Assembly (NCBI GenBank): GCA_017395065.1
Contig: JAFPWH010000037.1
Coordinates: 1-59,047, forward strand
Reading direction: 5' to 3'
Length of the DNA stretch: 59,047 nucleotides
Source: Clostridia bacterium
GTDB lineage: Bacteria; Bacillota; Clostridia; Christensenellales; Aristaeellaceae
The position numbers were made by a program, and so were the translations under genes. The notes beneath the pieces are model-generated. The model saw only the letters and a list, made by a program, of their open reading frames with translations, had not been told where the DNA came from and did no database searches. Position 1 is the stretch's first letter. Every line of letters starts with the position of its first letter. This document shows, in pieces, positions 46,539-55,876 of this stretch.

Positions 46539-46559
46539 GAACGGCATTTTGTGCCGTTC
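46539..46559 (+). other. Leader hairpin upstream of pth
   Basis: GAACGGCA-TTTTG-TGCCGTTC forms a perfect 8-bp stem in the short pth leader, ending 8 bases before the GGAGG of pth (46572-46576). ATTCTTTAT follows, so it could be a weak attenuator or simply the last trace of a purR terminator. Confidence 0.45.
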
Positions 46560-46580
46560 ATTCTTTATCGCGGAGGACGG

Positions 46581-47141
46581 ATGTTTGTAATCGTAGGGCT
46601 CGGGAACCCGGGCACAAAGTACGAAAATACGCTGCACAACACGGGCTTTGGCGTGATCGACCTGCTTTCCCGTGAACACGGCATTCCCGTGGAAAGAAAG
46701 AAATGCAAGGCGCTCCTCGGAGAAGGGCTCATAGCCGGAAAACGCGCCGTGCTCTGCAAACCGCAGACATACATGAACCTTTCGGGTGAAAGCGTCGTGC
46801 AGCTTCTGAACTGGTACAAGTGCGCCTTGGACGAACTCGTACTCGTCTACGACGACGTCGACCTGCCTGCGGGCAAGCTCCGCTTTCGCGCCGAGGGCAG
46901 CGCGGGCACACACAACGGCATGAGAAACATCGTCGAGCTCCTCGGAAAAACTGCGTTTCCGCGCTTTCGGGTCGGTATCGGCCGCCCGCCGGAAAGAATG
47001 GACCTTGCTGACTACGTCCTCTCGAAACCCGACGCCGAAAACAAGACCCTCATCAACGAAGCCCAGCTGAAGGCTGCCAAAGCCATAGAAACCTATATTT
47101 CGCAGGGCGTCGAAGCCACGCGCGTGCTGGTAGGAAAGTGA
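46581..47141 (+). CDS. pth: Peptidyl-tRNA hydrolase
   Basis: I start at ATG 46581 with GGAGG 4 bases upstream; the frame's ATG at 46533 lies upstream of the leader hairpin and has no site. The 186-residue enzyme starts MFVIVGLGNPGTKYENTLHN (catalytic His in TLHNTGFGVID, about 20) and has YMNLSGESV (Asn for substrate), VYDDVDLPAGKLR and GSAGTHNGMRNI. It releases peptides from tRNA after drop-off. It is followed by mfd after 1 base, the conserved Firmicutes order. Confidence 0.97.
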   Translation: MFVIVGLGNPGTKYENTLHNTGFGVIDLLSREHGIPVERKKCKALLGEGLIAGKRAVLCKPQTYMNLSGESVVQLLNWYKCALDELVLVYDDVDLPAGKLRFRAEGSAGTHNGMRNIVELLGKTAFPRFRVGIGRPPERMDLADYVLSKPDAENKTLINEAQLKAAKAIETYISQGVEATRVLVGK

Positions 47142-47142
47142 T

Positions 47143-50100
47143 ATGACGGAAAAAACACTGGGTCAATGCGTATTACCCCTGATCGAAGAGCTGGACGGCT
47201 TTGTACAGCTCAAAAACGCGCTGCATCGCCACTGCGTAATCAACGTAAGCGGCATCGACGATTCGGGCACTGTCGCCGTGATGAGCGCGCTCAAGCGCAG
47301 CACCGACAGGCCCTTCATCGTGCTTTGCGAAAACGAGCTGATCGGGCGCTTCCGCGCAGAAGATTACAACGCGCTGGGGATAAACGCGAAGCTGCTCCCG
47401 TCGCTCGAGGTATCGTTTCTGAAAACCGACGCCGCGAGCCGTGAAATAAGCCTTCAGCGCCTCTCGGCGCTTGGCGATTTTGCGACGGGAAAGGCGGACG
47501 TGCTCGTCGTTCCCGCAGACGCGGTTTTGAACCGCTTCATGCCCCGAAGCCGCTTTACCGAAAACATCATCACCCTGAAGGACGCGCAGGTCGTAAAGCC
47601 AGCGCAGCTTCTCGAAAAGCTGACGCAGGCAGGTTACGAAAGACTCGAGATCGTCGAAAGCAGGGGACAGTGCTCTCTGCGCGGCGGCATACTGGACGTG
47701 TATCCCGTGGGAACGATGAACGCGGTACGGGTCGAGTTTTTCGACGACGAGATCGACTCGATACGCTTTTTCGACGTGCTGACCCAAAGAAGCCTCGACC
47801 GCATCGACGAAGTTTCGATCTATCCCGCCCGCGAGCTTCTCCTGAACAAAGACGAAGCCGCCGATGCGGCCAAATCCATTCGCCGGCTGCTCAGCCTCGA
47901 CGGCGAAAAGGAAAAGCTCGACCGGCAAAGGAACATCGAGACAGAGTTCGATCTTTTGCCGTATGAAAAGTTTTTTGAACTGACCTCTGACGGCGAGGAG
48001 GGCGACGAAACGGACCTTCCCTCCATGTGGGAGCTCGGTTCTCAAAGCGAGGAAAAGCCGGAAGCGTCGGCCGCTGCGAAAAAGCAGCCCGGCAGGCTCG
48101 AAAAGCGCTTTAACGCAGTCATCGACGCGCTCGAAAACGGGCGATCGCTCGACGTGGAAAACGCCTTGTTCAACATACTGCGTCCGGACAGCGCAAGCAT
48201 CTTCGACTTCATGCCGGAAGCCATCATCGTTCTGGAGCACAGTGATCGGGTGGCCGAACGCTGCAAGGGCATCAGAGACGAGTTCCTTCTGAGCTTCAAG
48301 GCGGCTTTCGAGCGGGGCGAAGCGCTCGGAGAGCAGAGCGAACTCCTGCTCGGCTACGACGAATTGATCCCAGTCATAAAGAAGCACGAAGTCATTACAG
48401 TGGATTCCTTCCTGCGGACGCAGAACGACTTTCCTCCGCAGAAGCTGATCAAATTCGAGTGCGTCGGCACGCCCGGCTACAATTCGAATATCAAAGAGCT
48501 CGCCGCGGAAATTACGCGGCTCAAAGCGCAGGGCGCCTACATACTGCTGCTTGCGGGCGGCACGGCCAGGAGCCAGCGCCTGAGCAGACTGCTCAACGAA
48601 GAAGAGCTCATCGTCCCCGCGCCGGAAAGCATCCCAGAGAGGGTGGAAAAGGGCGCGCCCATGATACTGCCTTCCAACATCTCCGGCGGCTTCATATTCC
48701 GTGAGCTTCCGCTCTACGTGTTCAGCGAGGTCGACCTTTTCGGGCGGGGCAAGCACAGAAAGCGCACACCCACGAGCACCGAAAACAAGTCCTCCGTGTT
48801 CACGCAGCTCAGGATCGGCGATTACGTCGTTCACGAAAACCACGGCATCGGCCAGTACCTGGGCACTGTCCGCATGAACGTGGACGGAACGTACAGAGAC
48901 TTTCTGAACATCCGCTACGGCGGAACGGACAAGCTCTACGTACCCACTGATCAGATGGACCGTATACAAAAGTACATCGGCTCGGAGGGCGAAACGCCAA
49001 AACTCAACCACTTATCCGGTGGCGACTGGCAAAAGCAGAAGGCCAAAGTCCGGCGCGCGATCAAGGAAATTGCGGGAGACCTGATAAAGCTCTACGCGGC
49101 CAGAAGCGCTTCTCCCGGATACGCGTTCAACCCCGATACGCCCTGGCAGAAGGAATTCGAAGACAACTTCCCCTTCGAGGAAACGCCCGATCAGGTCACG
49201 GCGATCGCCGAGATCAAAAAAGACATGGAAAAGCCCATGGTCATGGACAGGCTGCTGTGCGGCGACGTGGGCTACGGAAAGACCGAGGTAGCGCTCAGAG
49301 CCGTCTTCAAATGCGTCATGGACGGAAAGCAGGCCGTGCTGCTCGCGCCGACGACCATACTGGTTCAGCAGCATTACGCGACCGCGCTCAACCGCTTCAG
49401 CGGTTTTCCGATAAACATAGACACGCTCAGCCGCTTCAAATCGCCAGCCGAGCAGAAGGAAGTCATACGCAAGCTCAAAACCGGCGAGATCGATTTCGTG
49501 ATCGGAACGCACCGCCTTTTGAGCAAGGAAATACAGTACAAAGACCTTGGGCTGCTCGTCGTGGATGAAGAGCAGCGCTTCGGCGTAGGTCACAAGGAAA
49601 CCATCAAACAGTACAAAAAGAACGTTGACGTGCTGACCCTCTCGGCTACGCCCATCCCCAGGACGCTGCACATGTCCATGGTCGGCATAAGAGATATGTC
49701 CATCCTCAAAACGCCGCCGGACGAGCGCTTTCCCATACAGACCTACGTCGTCGAGTACTCCGACGGCCTCGTTCGTGACGCGATCCTGCGCGAGCTTTCG
49801 CGGGGCGGACAGGTCTACGTGCTCTACAACCGCGTTCAGACGATCGAAGTCATGTTCAACCGCCTGAAAAAGCTCGTTCCGGAGGCCCGGATCGCCGTCG
49901 CGCACGGGCAGATGAAGGAACAGAACCTCGAAGACGTCATGCTGGACTTCTATGACGGAAAGTTCGACGTGCTGCTGTGCAGTACGATCATCGAAGCGGG
50001 GCTTGACGTACCGAGAGCCAACACGCTGATCGTATGCGATTCCGACCGCTTCGGTCTGTCACAGCTCTATCAGCTGCGCGGCAGGGTCGGAAGGAGCAAC

Positions 50101-50829
50101 CGCATCGCCTACGCCTATCTTACGGTCAACCCAAACAAGATACTGACGCAGGACGCGGAAAAGCGCCTGAACGCGATACGAGAGTTTACCGAGTTCGGAT
50201 CGGGCTTCAGGGTCGCGATGAGGGACCTCGAGATACGAGGAACGGGCAACATCCTCGGTGCCGAGCAGAGCGGCCACATGGCCGCGGTCGGTTACGATCT
50301 CTACGTAAAGATGATCAACGAGGCAATCAGCGAACTGCAGGGCACGGACACGGTCCAACCCACGCAGACGAAGGTCGAACTGAAGATCGACGCGTATCTG
50401 CCCACGGAATACATTTCGGCAGACTCTATGCGCATCGAAATGTACAAGCGCATCGCAGAAATCCGCGACGAAGAGAGCAAGGAAGACGTCATCAACGAGC
50501 TGATCGACCGCTTCGGCGACCCGGGAAAGCCGGTCATGAACCTGATCTCGATCGCGCGCATCAAGGCACTTTGCGAAAAGATCGGCATAAGCACGCTGGG
50601 CGAAAAGGAAAACGGGCTCGTTATGAAGTTTTCCCAGGAGGCGCAGATCGATCCTCTCGCGTTCATGAAGGCTGTATCGGTGGACAAGCGGTTGAAATTT
50701 ACGCCCCGCGGCACAGGACTTCTCAGCTTTACCGAACCGAAAGCAGATACCGATAAGCTTTTGCAGGACGGGATCAAAGCACTCGACCAATTGCTCGAAC
50801 GATTGAAAAGCGAGACGGTGACGGCATGA
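47143..50829 (+). CDS. mfd: Transcription-repair coupling factor Mfd
   Basis: A 1228-residue protein that removes stalled RNA polymerase and recruits UvrA. Domains: UvrB-like N-terminal part (about 1-350), CarD-like RNA-polymerase interaction domain (about 545-610; FTQLRIGDYVVHENHGIGQY), RecG-like helicase with Walker A LCGDVGYGKTEVALRA (about 706) and DEEQRFGVGHKE (about 807), then the regulatory C-terminal TRCF domain. An extra charged insert (about 275-320, GDETDLPSMWELGSQSEEK region) accounts for the slightly long size. It starts 1 base after pth and overlaps the YgiQ gene by 4 bases. Confidence 0.97.
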   Translation: MTEKTLGQCVLPLIEELDGFVQLKNALHRHCVINVSGIDDSGTVAVMSALKRSTDRPFIVLCENELIGRFRAEDYNALGINAKLLPSLEVSFLKTDAASREISLQRLSALGDFATGKADVLVVPADAVLNRFMPRSRFTENIITLKDAQVVKPAQLLEKLTQAGYERLEIVESRGQCSLRGGILDVYPVGTMNAVRVEFFDDEIDSIRFFDVLTQRSLDRIDEVSIYPARELLLNKDEAADAAKSIRRLLSLDGEKEKLDRQRNIETEFDLLPYEKFFELTSDGEEGDETDLPSMWELGSQSEEKPEASAAAKKQPGRLEKRFNAVIDALENGRSLDVENALFNILRPDSASIFDFMPEAIIVLEHSDRVAERCKGIRDEFLLSFKAAFERGEALGEQSELLLGYDELIPVIKKHEVITVDSFLRTQNDFPPQKLIKFECVGTPGYNSNIKELAAEITRLKAQGAYILLLAGGTARSQRLSRLLNEEELIVPAPESIPERVEKGAPMILPSNISGGFIFRELPLYVFSEVDLFGRGKHRKRTPTSTENKSSVFTQLRIGDYVVHENHGIGQYLGTVRMNVDGTYRDFLNIRYGGTDKLYVPTDQMDRIQKYIGSEGETPKLNHLSGGDWQKQKAKVRRAIKEIAGDLIKLYAARSASPGYAFNPDTPWQKEFEDNFPFEETPDQVTAIAEIKKDMEKPMVMDRLLCGDVGYGKTEVALRAVFKCVMDGKQAVLLAPTTILVQQHYATALNRFSGFPINIDTLSRFKSPAEQKEVIRKLKTGEIDFVIGTHRLLSKEIQYKDLGLLVVDEEQRFGVGHKETIKQYKKNVDVLTLSATPIPRTLHMSMVGIRDMSILKTPPDERFPIQTYVVEYSDGLVRDAILRELSRGGQVYVLYNRVQTIEVMFNRLKKLVPEARIAVAHGQMKEQNLEDVMLDFYDGKFDVLLCSTIIEAGLDVPRANTLIVCDSDRFGLSQLYQLRGRVGRSNRIAYAYLTVNPNKILTQDAEKRLNAIREFTEFGSGFRVAMRDLEIRGTGNILGAEQSGHMAAVGYDLYVKMINEAISELQGTDTVQPTQTKVELKIDAYLPTEYISADSMRIEMYKRIAEIRDEESKEDVINELIDRFGDPGKPVMNLISIARIKALCEKIGISTLGEKENGLVMKFSQEAQIDPLAFMKAVSVDKRLKFTPRGTGLLSFTEPKADTDKLLQDGIKALDQLLERLKSETVTA

Positions 50830-52739
50830 ACAGCTTGGGGATCAGACAGGGCTTTTTGCCCGTAAGCTACGAAGAAATGGTCCTGAAAGGGTGGAAAGAG
50901 CCCGATTTCGTCTACGTTTCCGGCGACGCGTACGTGGACCATCCGTCCTTTGGCATCGCGATCATCACGCGCGTATTGGAGAAGGCCGGGTACAGGGTCT
51001 GCGTGCTCCCGCAGCCCGACTGGCACAGCAAGGTCGACTTCATGCGTTTCGGAAAACCGAAAATCGGCTTCCTCGTGTGCAGCGGCGTCGTCGATTCGAT
51101 GGTCAACAACTACACCGCCGCCAAAAAGCACCGGAACAACGACGTCTATTCGCCGGGCGGCAAAGCGGGCTTTCGGCCGGACAGAGCCGAGATCGTCTAT
51201 TGCAACCGCATCCGCGAGGCGTATTCCGACAGCTTTATCGCAATCGGCGGCGTGGAAGCGTCGCTGAGGCGCTTTGCGCATTACGACTACTGGGACGACA
51301 AAGTACGTTCGTCCATCCTCGTGGACAGCGGAGCGGATATACTCATCTTCGGCATGGGCGAAGAGACCATACTGAACGTGGCCGCCTTTGCAAGGGACAG
51401 GAAGGATTACCACAACTGCGACGTGCCGGGCACCTGCGTAATGAGCAAAACGCCGCCGGAGGACGCGGTGCTGCTGCCGGACGCGGAAACTGTCGCCAAA
51501 GAAAAAAGCGCCTATTGCAGCGCCTATATGACGGAATACGACAATCAGGACCCATTCCGCGGAAAGAGGCTTGCGCAAAAACACGGCGCGCGCTATCTCG
51601 TGCAGAACAAACCCGCGCCGCCGGTGGAGACCAAAACGCTGGACGAAGTGTACGCTCTGCCGTTCGTGCGCAGATGGCATCCGATGTACGATAAGGACGG
51701 CGGCATCCCCGCGCTGAGCGAAGTGGAGTTTTCGATCACCTCCGAGAGGGGCTGCTTCGGTTCCTGCAACTTCTGCGCGCTCACCTTTCATCAGGGGCGT
51801 ATTGTCACCGCACGCAGCCGTGAATCGATCGTAAACGAAGCCAAACAGCTGACAAGGCTCAAAAACTTCAAGGGATACATACACGACGTGGGCGGTCCGA
51901 CCGCAAACTTCAGGCATCCTTCCTGCAAAAAGCAGATGAAGGTCGGCACCTGCCCGAACAGGCAATGCCTTTTCCCCCAGCCCTGCCCGAACATCGACGC
52001 CGATCACAGCGATTACATAAAGCTGCTTACGGAATTGCGAAGCCTTCCGAACGTAAAGAAGGTCTTCGTTCGCAGCGGCATACGCTACGATTATATGCTG
52101 CTCGACAAAAAGAATTCCCTGCTGGAGGAGCTTGTAAGGCACCACATAAGCGGCCAATTGAAGGTGGCGCCGGAGCACATTTCGCCGAAAGTCCTGTATT
52201 ATATGGGCAAGCCCGGCAAAGAAGTCTTTGAGGAGTTCCGGAAAAAATACGAGGAAAGCAACAGGCGAAACAAAATGAACCAATTCCTCGTGCCGTATTT
52301 CATGTCCTCCCATCCGGGCTGCACGCTGGAAGATGCGATCATGCTCGCCGAATACATGAAAAAGAGCCGGCTGCATCCGGAACAGGTCCAGGACTTCTAT
52401 CCAACGCCGGGCACGCTGTCGACCTGCATGTTCTATACGGGCATCGACCCTCGCACCGGCAAAAAGGTCTACGTGGCAAAAACACCGGAAGAGAAAGCGA
52501 TGCAGCGCGCGCTCATGCAATACAACAGGCCGGAAAACCGGGAGCTCGTCACAAAGGCGTTAAGGCGCGCCGGGCGGCTCGACCTGATCGGAAAGGGCGA
52601 GCATTGCCTGATCCCCTTTGCTTCGTCAGAAAAGACGAAGACCTTGGCAAAGCCCGTAAGCGGAGAGAGAAACGGAGAAAAGAAACATGAAGCAGCTCAT
52701 AACGCTGACAAGCGCAGAGGGAAAAACCGTAAGCTTTGA
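50826..52739 (+). CDS. ygiQ: YgiQ-family radical SAM protein
   Basis: A 637-residue YgiQ protein. N-terminal domain (1-290) with the family opening PVSYEEMVLKGWKEPDFVYV and DAYVDHPSFG; radical SAM motif GCFGSCNFC (CX3CX2C; about 308) following SITSERG; the family marker MYDKDGGIPALSEVEF just before; and a Cys-rich stretch CPNRQCLFPQPCPN. Reaction unknown; the family is widespread and conserved. ATGA overlap with mfd. Its last 53 bases overlap the RACo-type gene start in another frame, so its lysine-rich tail (ENGEKKHEAA and on) is probably dispensable. Confidence 0.95.
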   Translation: MNSLGIRQGFLPVSYEEMVLKGWKEPDFVYVSGDAYVDHPSFGIAIITRVLEKAGYRVCVLPQPDWHSKVDFMRFGKPKIGFLVCSGVVDSMVNNYTAAKKHRNNDVYSPGGKAGFRPDRAEIVYCNRIREAYSDSFIAIGGVEASLRRFAHYDYWDDKVRSSILVDSGADILIFGMGEETILNVAAFARDRKDYHNCDVPGTCVMSKTPPEDAVLLPDAETVAKEKSAYCSAYMTEYDNQDPFRGKRLAQKHGARYLVQNKPAPPVETKTLDEVYALPFVRRWHPMYDKDGGIPALSEVEFSITSERGCFGSCNFCALTFHQGRIVTARSRESIVNEAKQLTRLKNFKGYIHDVGGPTANFRHPSCKKQMKVGTCPNRQCLFPQPCPNIDADHSDYIKLLTELRSLPNVKKVFVRSGIRYDYMLLDKKNSLLEELVRHHISGQLKVAPEHISPKVLYYMGKPGKEVFEEFRKKYEESNRRNKMNQFLVPYFMSSHPGCTLEDAIMLAEYMKKSRLHPEQVQDFYPTPGTLSTCMFYTGIDPRTGKKVYVAKTPEEKAMQRALMQYNRPENRELVTKALRRAGRLDLIGKGEHCLIPFASSEKTKTLAKPVSGERNGEKKHEAAHNADKRRGKNRKL

Positions 52740-54132
52740 AGCCGAAAAGGGTGAAACGCTGTACGAAGCGCTGTCGAGAAACGGCGTGGGCCTCAGCGCG
52801 CCCTGTGCGGGCAGGGGCAAGTGCGGAAAATGCAAGGTAGAAGTAAACGGTGAAATACGCCTTGCCTGCCAAACGCCCGTGGAAAGCGATCTCAGCGTCC
52901 GGTTGCACGAAGCCGAGAGCAGCATACTGACAAAGGGAAACAAGCTGTCCTATCAGACGGACGGTTCCCGTGGGCTTGCCTATGCCGTCGACATCGGCAC
53001 CACGACGGTGGCCGCGTATCTGATGGACGAGTTTACGGGCGCACAGCTCGCTGCGACGTCTTTTCTCAATCCCCAGCGTGTGCATGGCGCGGACGTGATC
53101 AGCCGCATGAGCTTTGCGGAGGAAAGCCTAAAAAACCGCCTGCTCTTGCAGCGCGAGATCCTGGACGCGCTTGATCAGGGCTTGCAAACGCTGCTTAAGA
53201 AGGCAGGTTTTTTTGCGGACACGAAAACAGATACGCGCGTATTCGTGGGGAACACCGCCATGATGCACCTTTTCGGCGGTCTGGATACCTCCGGCATCGC
53301 AAAGGCGCCGTACATTCCGGCTTACACAGCGCTGCACAGGCAGACGCTGGACGGCTGCGCCGCGCTGCTTGGCGGCTGCATTTCCGGCTATGTCGGCGCG
53401 GATACCGTCGCGGCGATGCTTTCGGGCGATCTGGACAGGACCCGTGAAAACGTACTCCTTCTGGATATCGGCACAAACGGCGAGATCGCGCTCAAATGCA
53501 AAGACGAGCTTTTATGCTGTTCTTGCGCGGCAGGGCCTGCTTTCGAGGGGGCGCATATCGCTTGCGGAACGGGCGCGATAGCCGGAGCTGTGGATCATTT
53601 GCGCGCGAACGGCCAGTCGTTTGAATATTCGACCATCGGCGGAAAAACAGCCTCGGGCATCTGCGGAAGCGGTTTGGTGGACGCCGTCGCCTATCTTCTC
53701 GAAGAAGAGCTCATAACGCCCGTCGGAAGGATGAAGGAGCGCTTTGCGATCACCGACAGCATCTACATCGACCCCGCGGACATAAGGGAAGTACAGCTTG
53801 CAAAGGCCGCGATCGCTGCCGGCATAGACATTCTGCTCGACCGCGCCGGGATAGGGTATAAAGACGTCGCCAGCGTTCAGCTCGCCGGTGGTTTCGGCAA
53901 TTTTATCGACGTGCATTCCGCCTGCACGATCGGTCTTTTGCCGCCCGAACTGGAGAAGAAAGTGATCCCGGTCGGGAACGCCGCCGGCGACGGGGCCAAG
54001 ATGATGGCCCTGAGCGGCGAAGCCCTTTCCCGCGCCGAAAGCTTACGGCGCAAGGCAAGGTATATCGAGCTTTCTGCACAGGACGACTTTGAGGACATCT
54101 ATACGGAGAAGCTTCTGTTCGAAGCAGACTGA
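52687..54132 (+). CDS. RACo/RamA-type ferredoxin-ASKHA activator of corrinoid proteins
   Basis: A 481-residue protein of the RACo type (DUF4445 C-terminal domain). Residues 1-80 form a 2Fe-2S ferredoxin with CAGRGKCGKC and a distal Cys in LACQTP. The ASKHA ATPase follows: YAVDIGTTTVAAYLMDEF (about 98), LLDIGTNGEIALKC (about 258), AGPAFEGAHIACGTGA, and SGICGSGLVDAVAYL. Such proteins reduce inactive Co(II) corrinoid proteins using ATP in methyltransferase systems. No corrinoid protein is adjacent; the only candidate methyltransferase-like gene in the window is the URO-D protein at 16931. GGAG lies 7-10 bases before ATG 52687. Confidence 0.92.
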   Translation: MKQLITLTSAEGKTVSFEAEKGETLYEALSRNGVGLSAPCAGRGKCGKCKVEVNGEIRLACQTPVESDLSVRLHEAESSILTKGNKLSYQTDGSRGLAYAVDIGTTTVAAYLMDEFTGAQLAATSFLNPQRVHGADVISRMSFAEESLKNRLLLQREILDALDQGLQTLLKKAGFFADTKTDTRVFVGNTAMMHLFGGLDTSGIAKAPYIPAYTALHRQTLDGCAALLGGCISGYVGADTVAAMLSGDLDRTRENVLLLDIGTNGEIALKCKDELLCCSCAAGPAFEGAHIACGTGAIAGAVDHLRANGQSFEYSTIGGKTASGICGSGLVDAVAYLLEEELITPVGRMKERFAITDSIYIDPADIREVQLAKAAIAAGIDILLDRAGIGYKDVASVQLAGGFGNFIDVHSACTIGLLPPELEKKVIPVGNAAGDGAKMMALSGEALSRAESLRRKARYIELSAQDDFEDIYTEKLLFEAD

Positions 54133-54172
54133 AATACTTTTGAAATAATTTTATAAAACTTTCGCAAACATA

Positions 54173-54201
54173 TTGACAGACTTAGTTCGGTTTTGTATAA
54201 T
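54173..54201 (+). promoter_or_regulatory. Promoter of the TetR gene
   Basis: TTGACA (54173-54178) and TATAAT (54196-54201) with a 17-base spacer, a full consensus. Two related words, ACAGACTTAGTTCGG (54176-54190) and ACAGACTTTGGTTCTG (54206-54221), flank the -10 and may be the operator. Confidence 0.85.
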
Positions 54202-54253
54202 ATTTACAGACTTTGGTTCTGAATTATTTTTGCTGAATCGGACGGTGACATCA

Positions 54254-54967
54254 GTGCGCAAGGGCGACATGCGTAAAGCGGCCATAATCGATACGGCCGA
54301 AAGTCTGTTTTATTCAAAGGGCTATGAGAATACCTCCATACAGGACGTGCTCGACGCGCTGAACCTCTCCAAGGGCGGATTCTATCACCATTTCGAGAGC
54401 AAGCTTTCCTTGCTCGACGCCATCTGCGAAAAACGCGTGGACGCTTACGCCCAAGCTTGCCTAAAGCAAATCGAAGAAAAGAAGCTGAGCGGGATAAACA
54501 AGCTGAACTGCGCCTTGTCCTACAGCAGCTATCTCAAAGATGCTTCCATCAAGTTCATATCCATCATGCTCAAGGTCGCGTACAAGGACGGCGCGGTCAT
54601 GCTGCGCGATCACATGAAAATGGCCTCCGTCAACCTGCTGAGTCCCATCGTCAACGCGGCCATCGCCGAGGGCGTCGCCGAAAACATCTTCTACGCCAAA
54701 TATACCGACGAGCTCGGCGCGATCCTTCTGAACCTCAGCAACAGTCTGACGGATGCCGTGTCGCTTCTGAGCGTAAATGAGAGCGACATCCTCGAAAGAA
54801 ACCGCAAGATACGCGCTAAAACCGATGCCTACCGCTACGCGATGGAAACGCTGCTGAACGCACCGCACGATTCGCTGATCCTCTTCGACGCGGACGTCAC
54901 ACAGATAACCAACGAAGCGCTGATGCTGATGGAGAAGCTGGAAGAAGAGAACAAATACGCGATGTAA
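54254..54967 (+). CDS. TetR-family transcriptional regulator
   Basis: The frame is open from 54173 but that start lies in the promoter. I choose GTG 54254 (VRKGDMRKAAIIDTAE); ATG 54269 is equally possible. The N-terminal TetR HTH is plain: AESLFYSKGYENTSIQDVLD then ALNLSKGGFYHHFESKLSLL. The C-terminal ligand-binding part (about 80-235) is helical and not recognised. It lies between the RACo gene and the lipid kinase, with its own promoter and a shared terminator after it, and no membrane pump next door. Autoregulation through the direct repeats at the promoter is inferred. Confidence 0.88.
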   Translation: MRKGDMRKAAIIDTAESLFYSKGYENTSIQDVLDALNLSKGGFYHHFESKLSLLDAICEKRVDAYAQACLKQIEEKKLSGINKLNCALSYSSYLKDASIKFISIMLKVAYKDGAVMLRDHMKMASVNLLSPIVNAAIAEGVAENIFYAKYTDELGAILLNLSNSLTDAVSLLSVNESDILERNRKIRAKTDAYRYAMETLLNAPHDSLILFDADVTQITNEALMLMEKLEEENKYAM

Positions 54968-54972
54968 AAGAC

Positions 54973-55002
54973 CGGAGTGAGCAAAAAGCCCACTCCGCTT
55001 TT
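54973..55002. terminator. Bidirectional terminator between TetR and lipid kinase genes
   Basis: CGGAGTG (54973-54979) and CACTCCG (54991-54997) with CTTTTCT after on the plus strand and an A-rich loop; convergent genes end on both sides. Confidence 0.8.
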
Positions 55003-55866
55003 CTATACGCCAAAGCTCAATTCGCCCTGAACGACGTCGATTTCGATCGTATCTGCTGAGCGGATTTCCCCGTCGATTTGGAAACCGAGATTGCTCCCTT
55101 TGATCACAAGGCGCTTGCAGGTGTAGGTTTTTCCGAGGCCGAGCTTTACGTGGAGCCCAAGGACAAAGGTCGGCAAAAGCAAAAGCAGGTGACTTCTCTT
55201 TATGGGCTTTACTTCCACCACATTCAGAAGTCCGTCAAAAGGGTTTGCGGAGGGCACGGCCTTCATGCCGCCGCCGATGAACTGCCCGTTTCCGACGGAA
55301 AGAATGCTTACGCTCTTATGTTCAAAGCTTCTGCCGTCCACACTGATTTCACATTCGGTTGGCCTGTATTCCCTGATCGTACTGACCAGTGCGCAAAGGT
55401 ATGCCTTAAGCCCGCTGTATTTTCCTTTGAACTGGTCGAGTTTTTTGAGCACTTCCACGTCGAAACCGATCCCGAACACGTTCAAAAAGCATTCGCCGCC
55501 CAGGGAGGCATAATCGAGCGGCCTTATTTCCCCGTCAAGCTGACGGCGAAGCGCCTCGATCGGATCCTTCGGGAGCTTTACGCACTTTATGAAATCGTTG
55601 CCCGTGCCGCAGGGCACGACGATCAGGCGCATGTGCCTTTGGCTTAAGCGGCTGAGCACCCCGTTTACCGTTCCGTCACCGCCCACGACGCACACGGTGT
55701 CTTCGCAGGAGCAGGGCACGTCCTTGTAATAATCCTTGTCTGCGTGCCTGATGGTCCTGACCACACTGTAATCGATCTTCCTGCGCTCAAGCTCCTCAAT
55801 CACTTTGGGCAACAGCTTTTCGCCCCGGCCGCTGCCGGAAGCCGGGTTGTATACGACCGTAAACAT
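55003..55866 (-). CDS. Diacylglycerol kinase-family lipid kinase (YegS/DgkB type)
   Basis: I start at ATG 55866 (GGGAG 6 bases upstream); the first ATG, at 55872, abuts that site. The 287-residue protein opens MFTVVYNPASGSGRGEKLL, has the nucleotide loop VVGGDGTVNGVLSRL and the VPCGTGNDFIKC motif, and a C-terminal beta-rich domain with GGGMKAVPSANPFDGLLNVV. It phosphorylates diacylglycerol or a related lipid at the inner membrane face, recycling lipid after wall-polymer transfer. It follows the ACT gene after 4 to 10 bases in the threonine locus, probably by read-through. Confidence 0.92.
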   Translation of the reverse strand: MFTVVYNPASGSGRGEKLLPKVIEELERRKIDYSVVRTIRHADKDYYKDVPCSCEDTVCVVGGDGTVNGVLSRLSQRHMRLIVVPCGTGNDFIKCVKLPKDPIEALRRQLDGEIRPLDYASLGGECFLNVFGIGFDVEVLKKLDQFKGKYSGLKAYLCALVSTIREYRPTECEISVDGRSFEHKSVSILSVGNGQFIGGGMKAVPSANPFDGLLNVVEVKPIKRSHLLLLLPTFVLGLHVKLGLGKTYTCKRLVIKGSNLGFQIDGEIRSADTIEIDVVQGELSFGV

Positions 55867-55876
55867 CTTCATCTCC

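Noticed and set aside
46533-46580. Sixteen-residue N-terminal extension of pth
   Set aside because: It has no ribosome site and reads through the leader hairpin; MFVIVGLGNPG at 46581 is the family's normal start.
50301-52520. 739-codon minus-strand frame opposite mfd and ygiQ
   Set aside because: Shadow of two unmistakable plus-strand genes; low-complexity His/Ala/Val content and no recognised motif.
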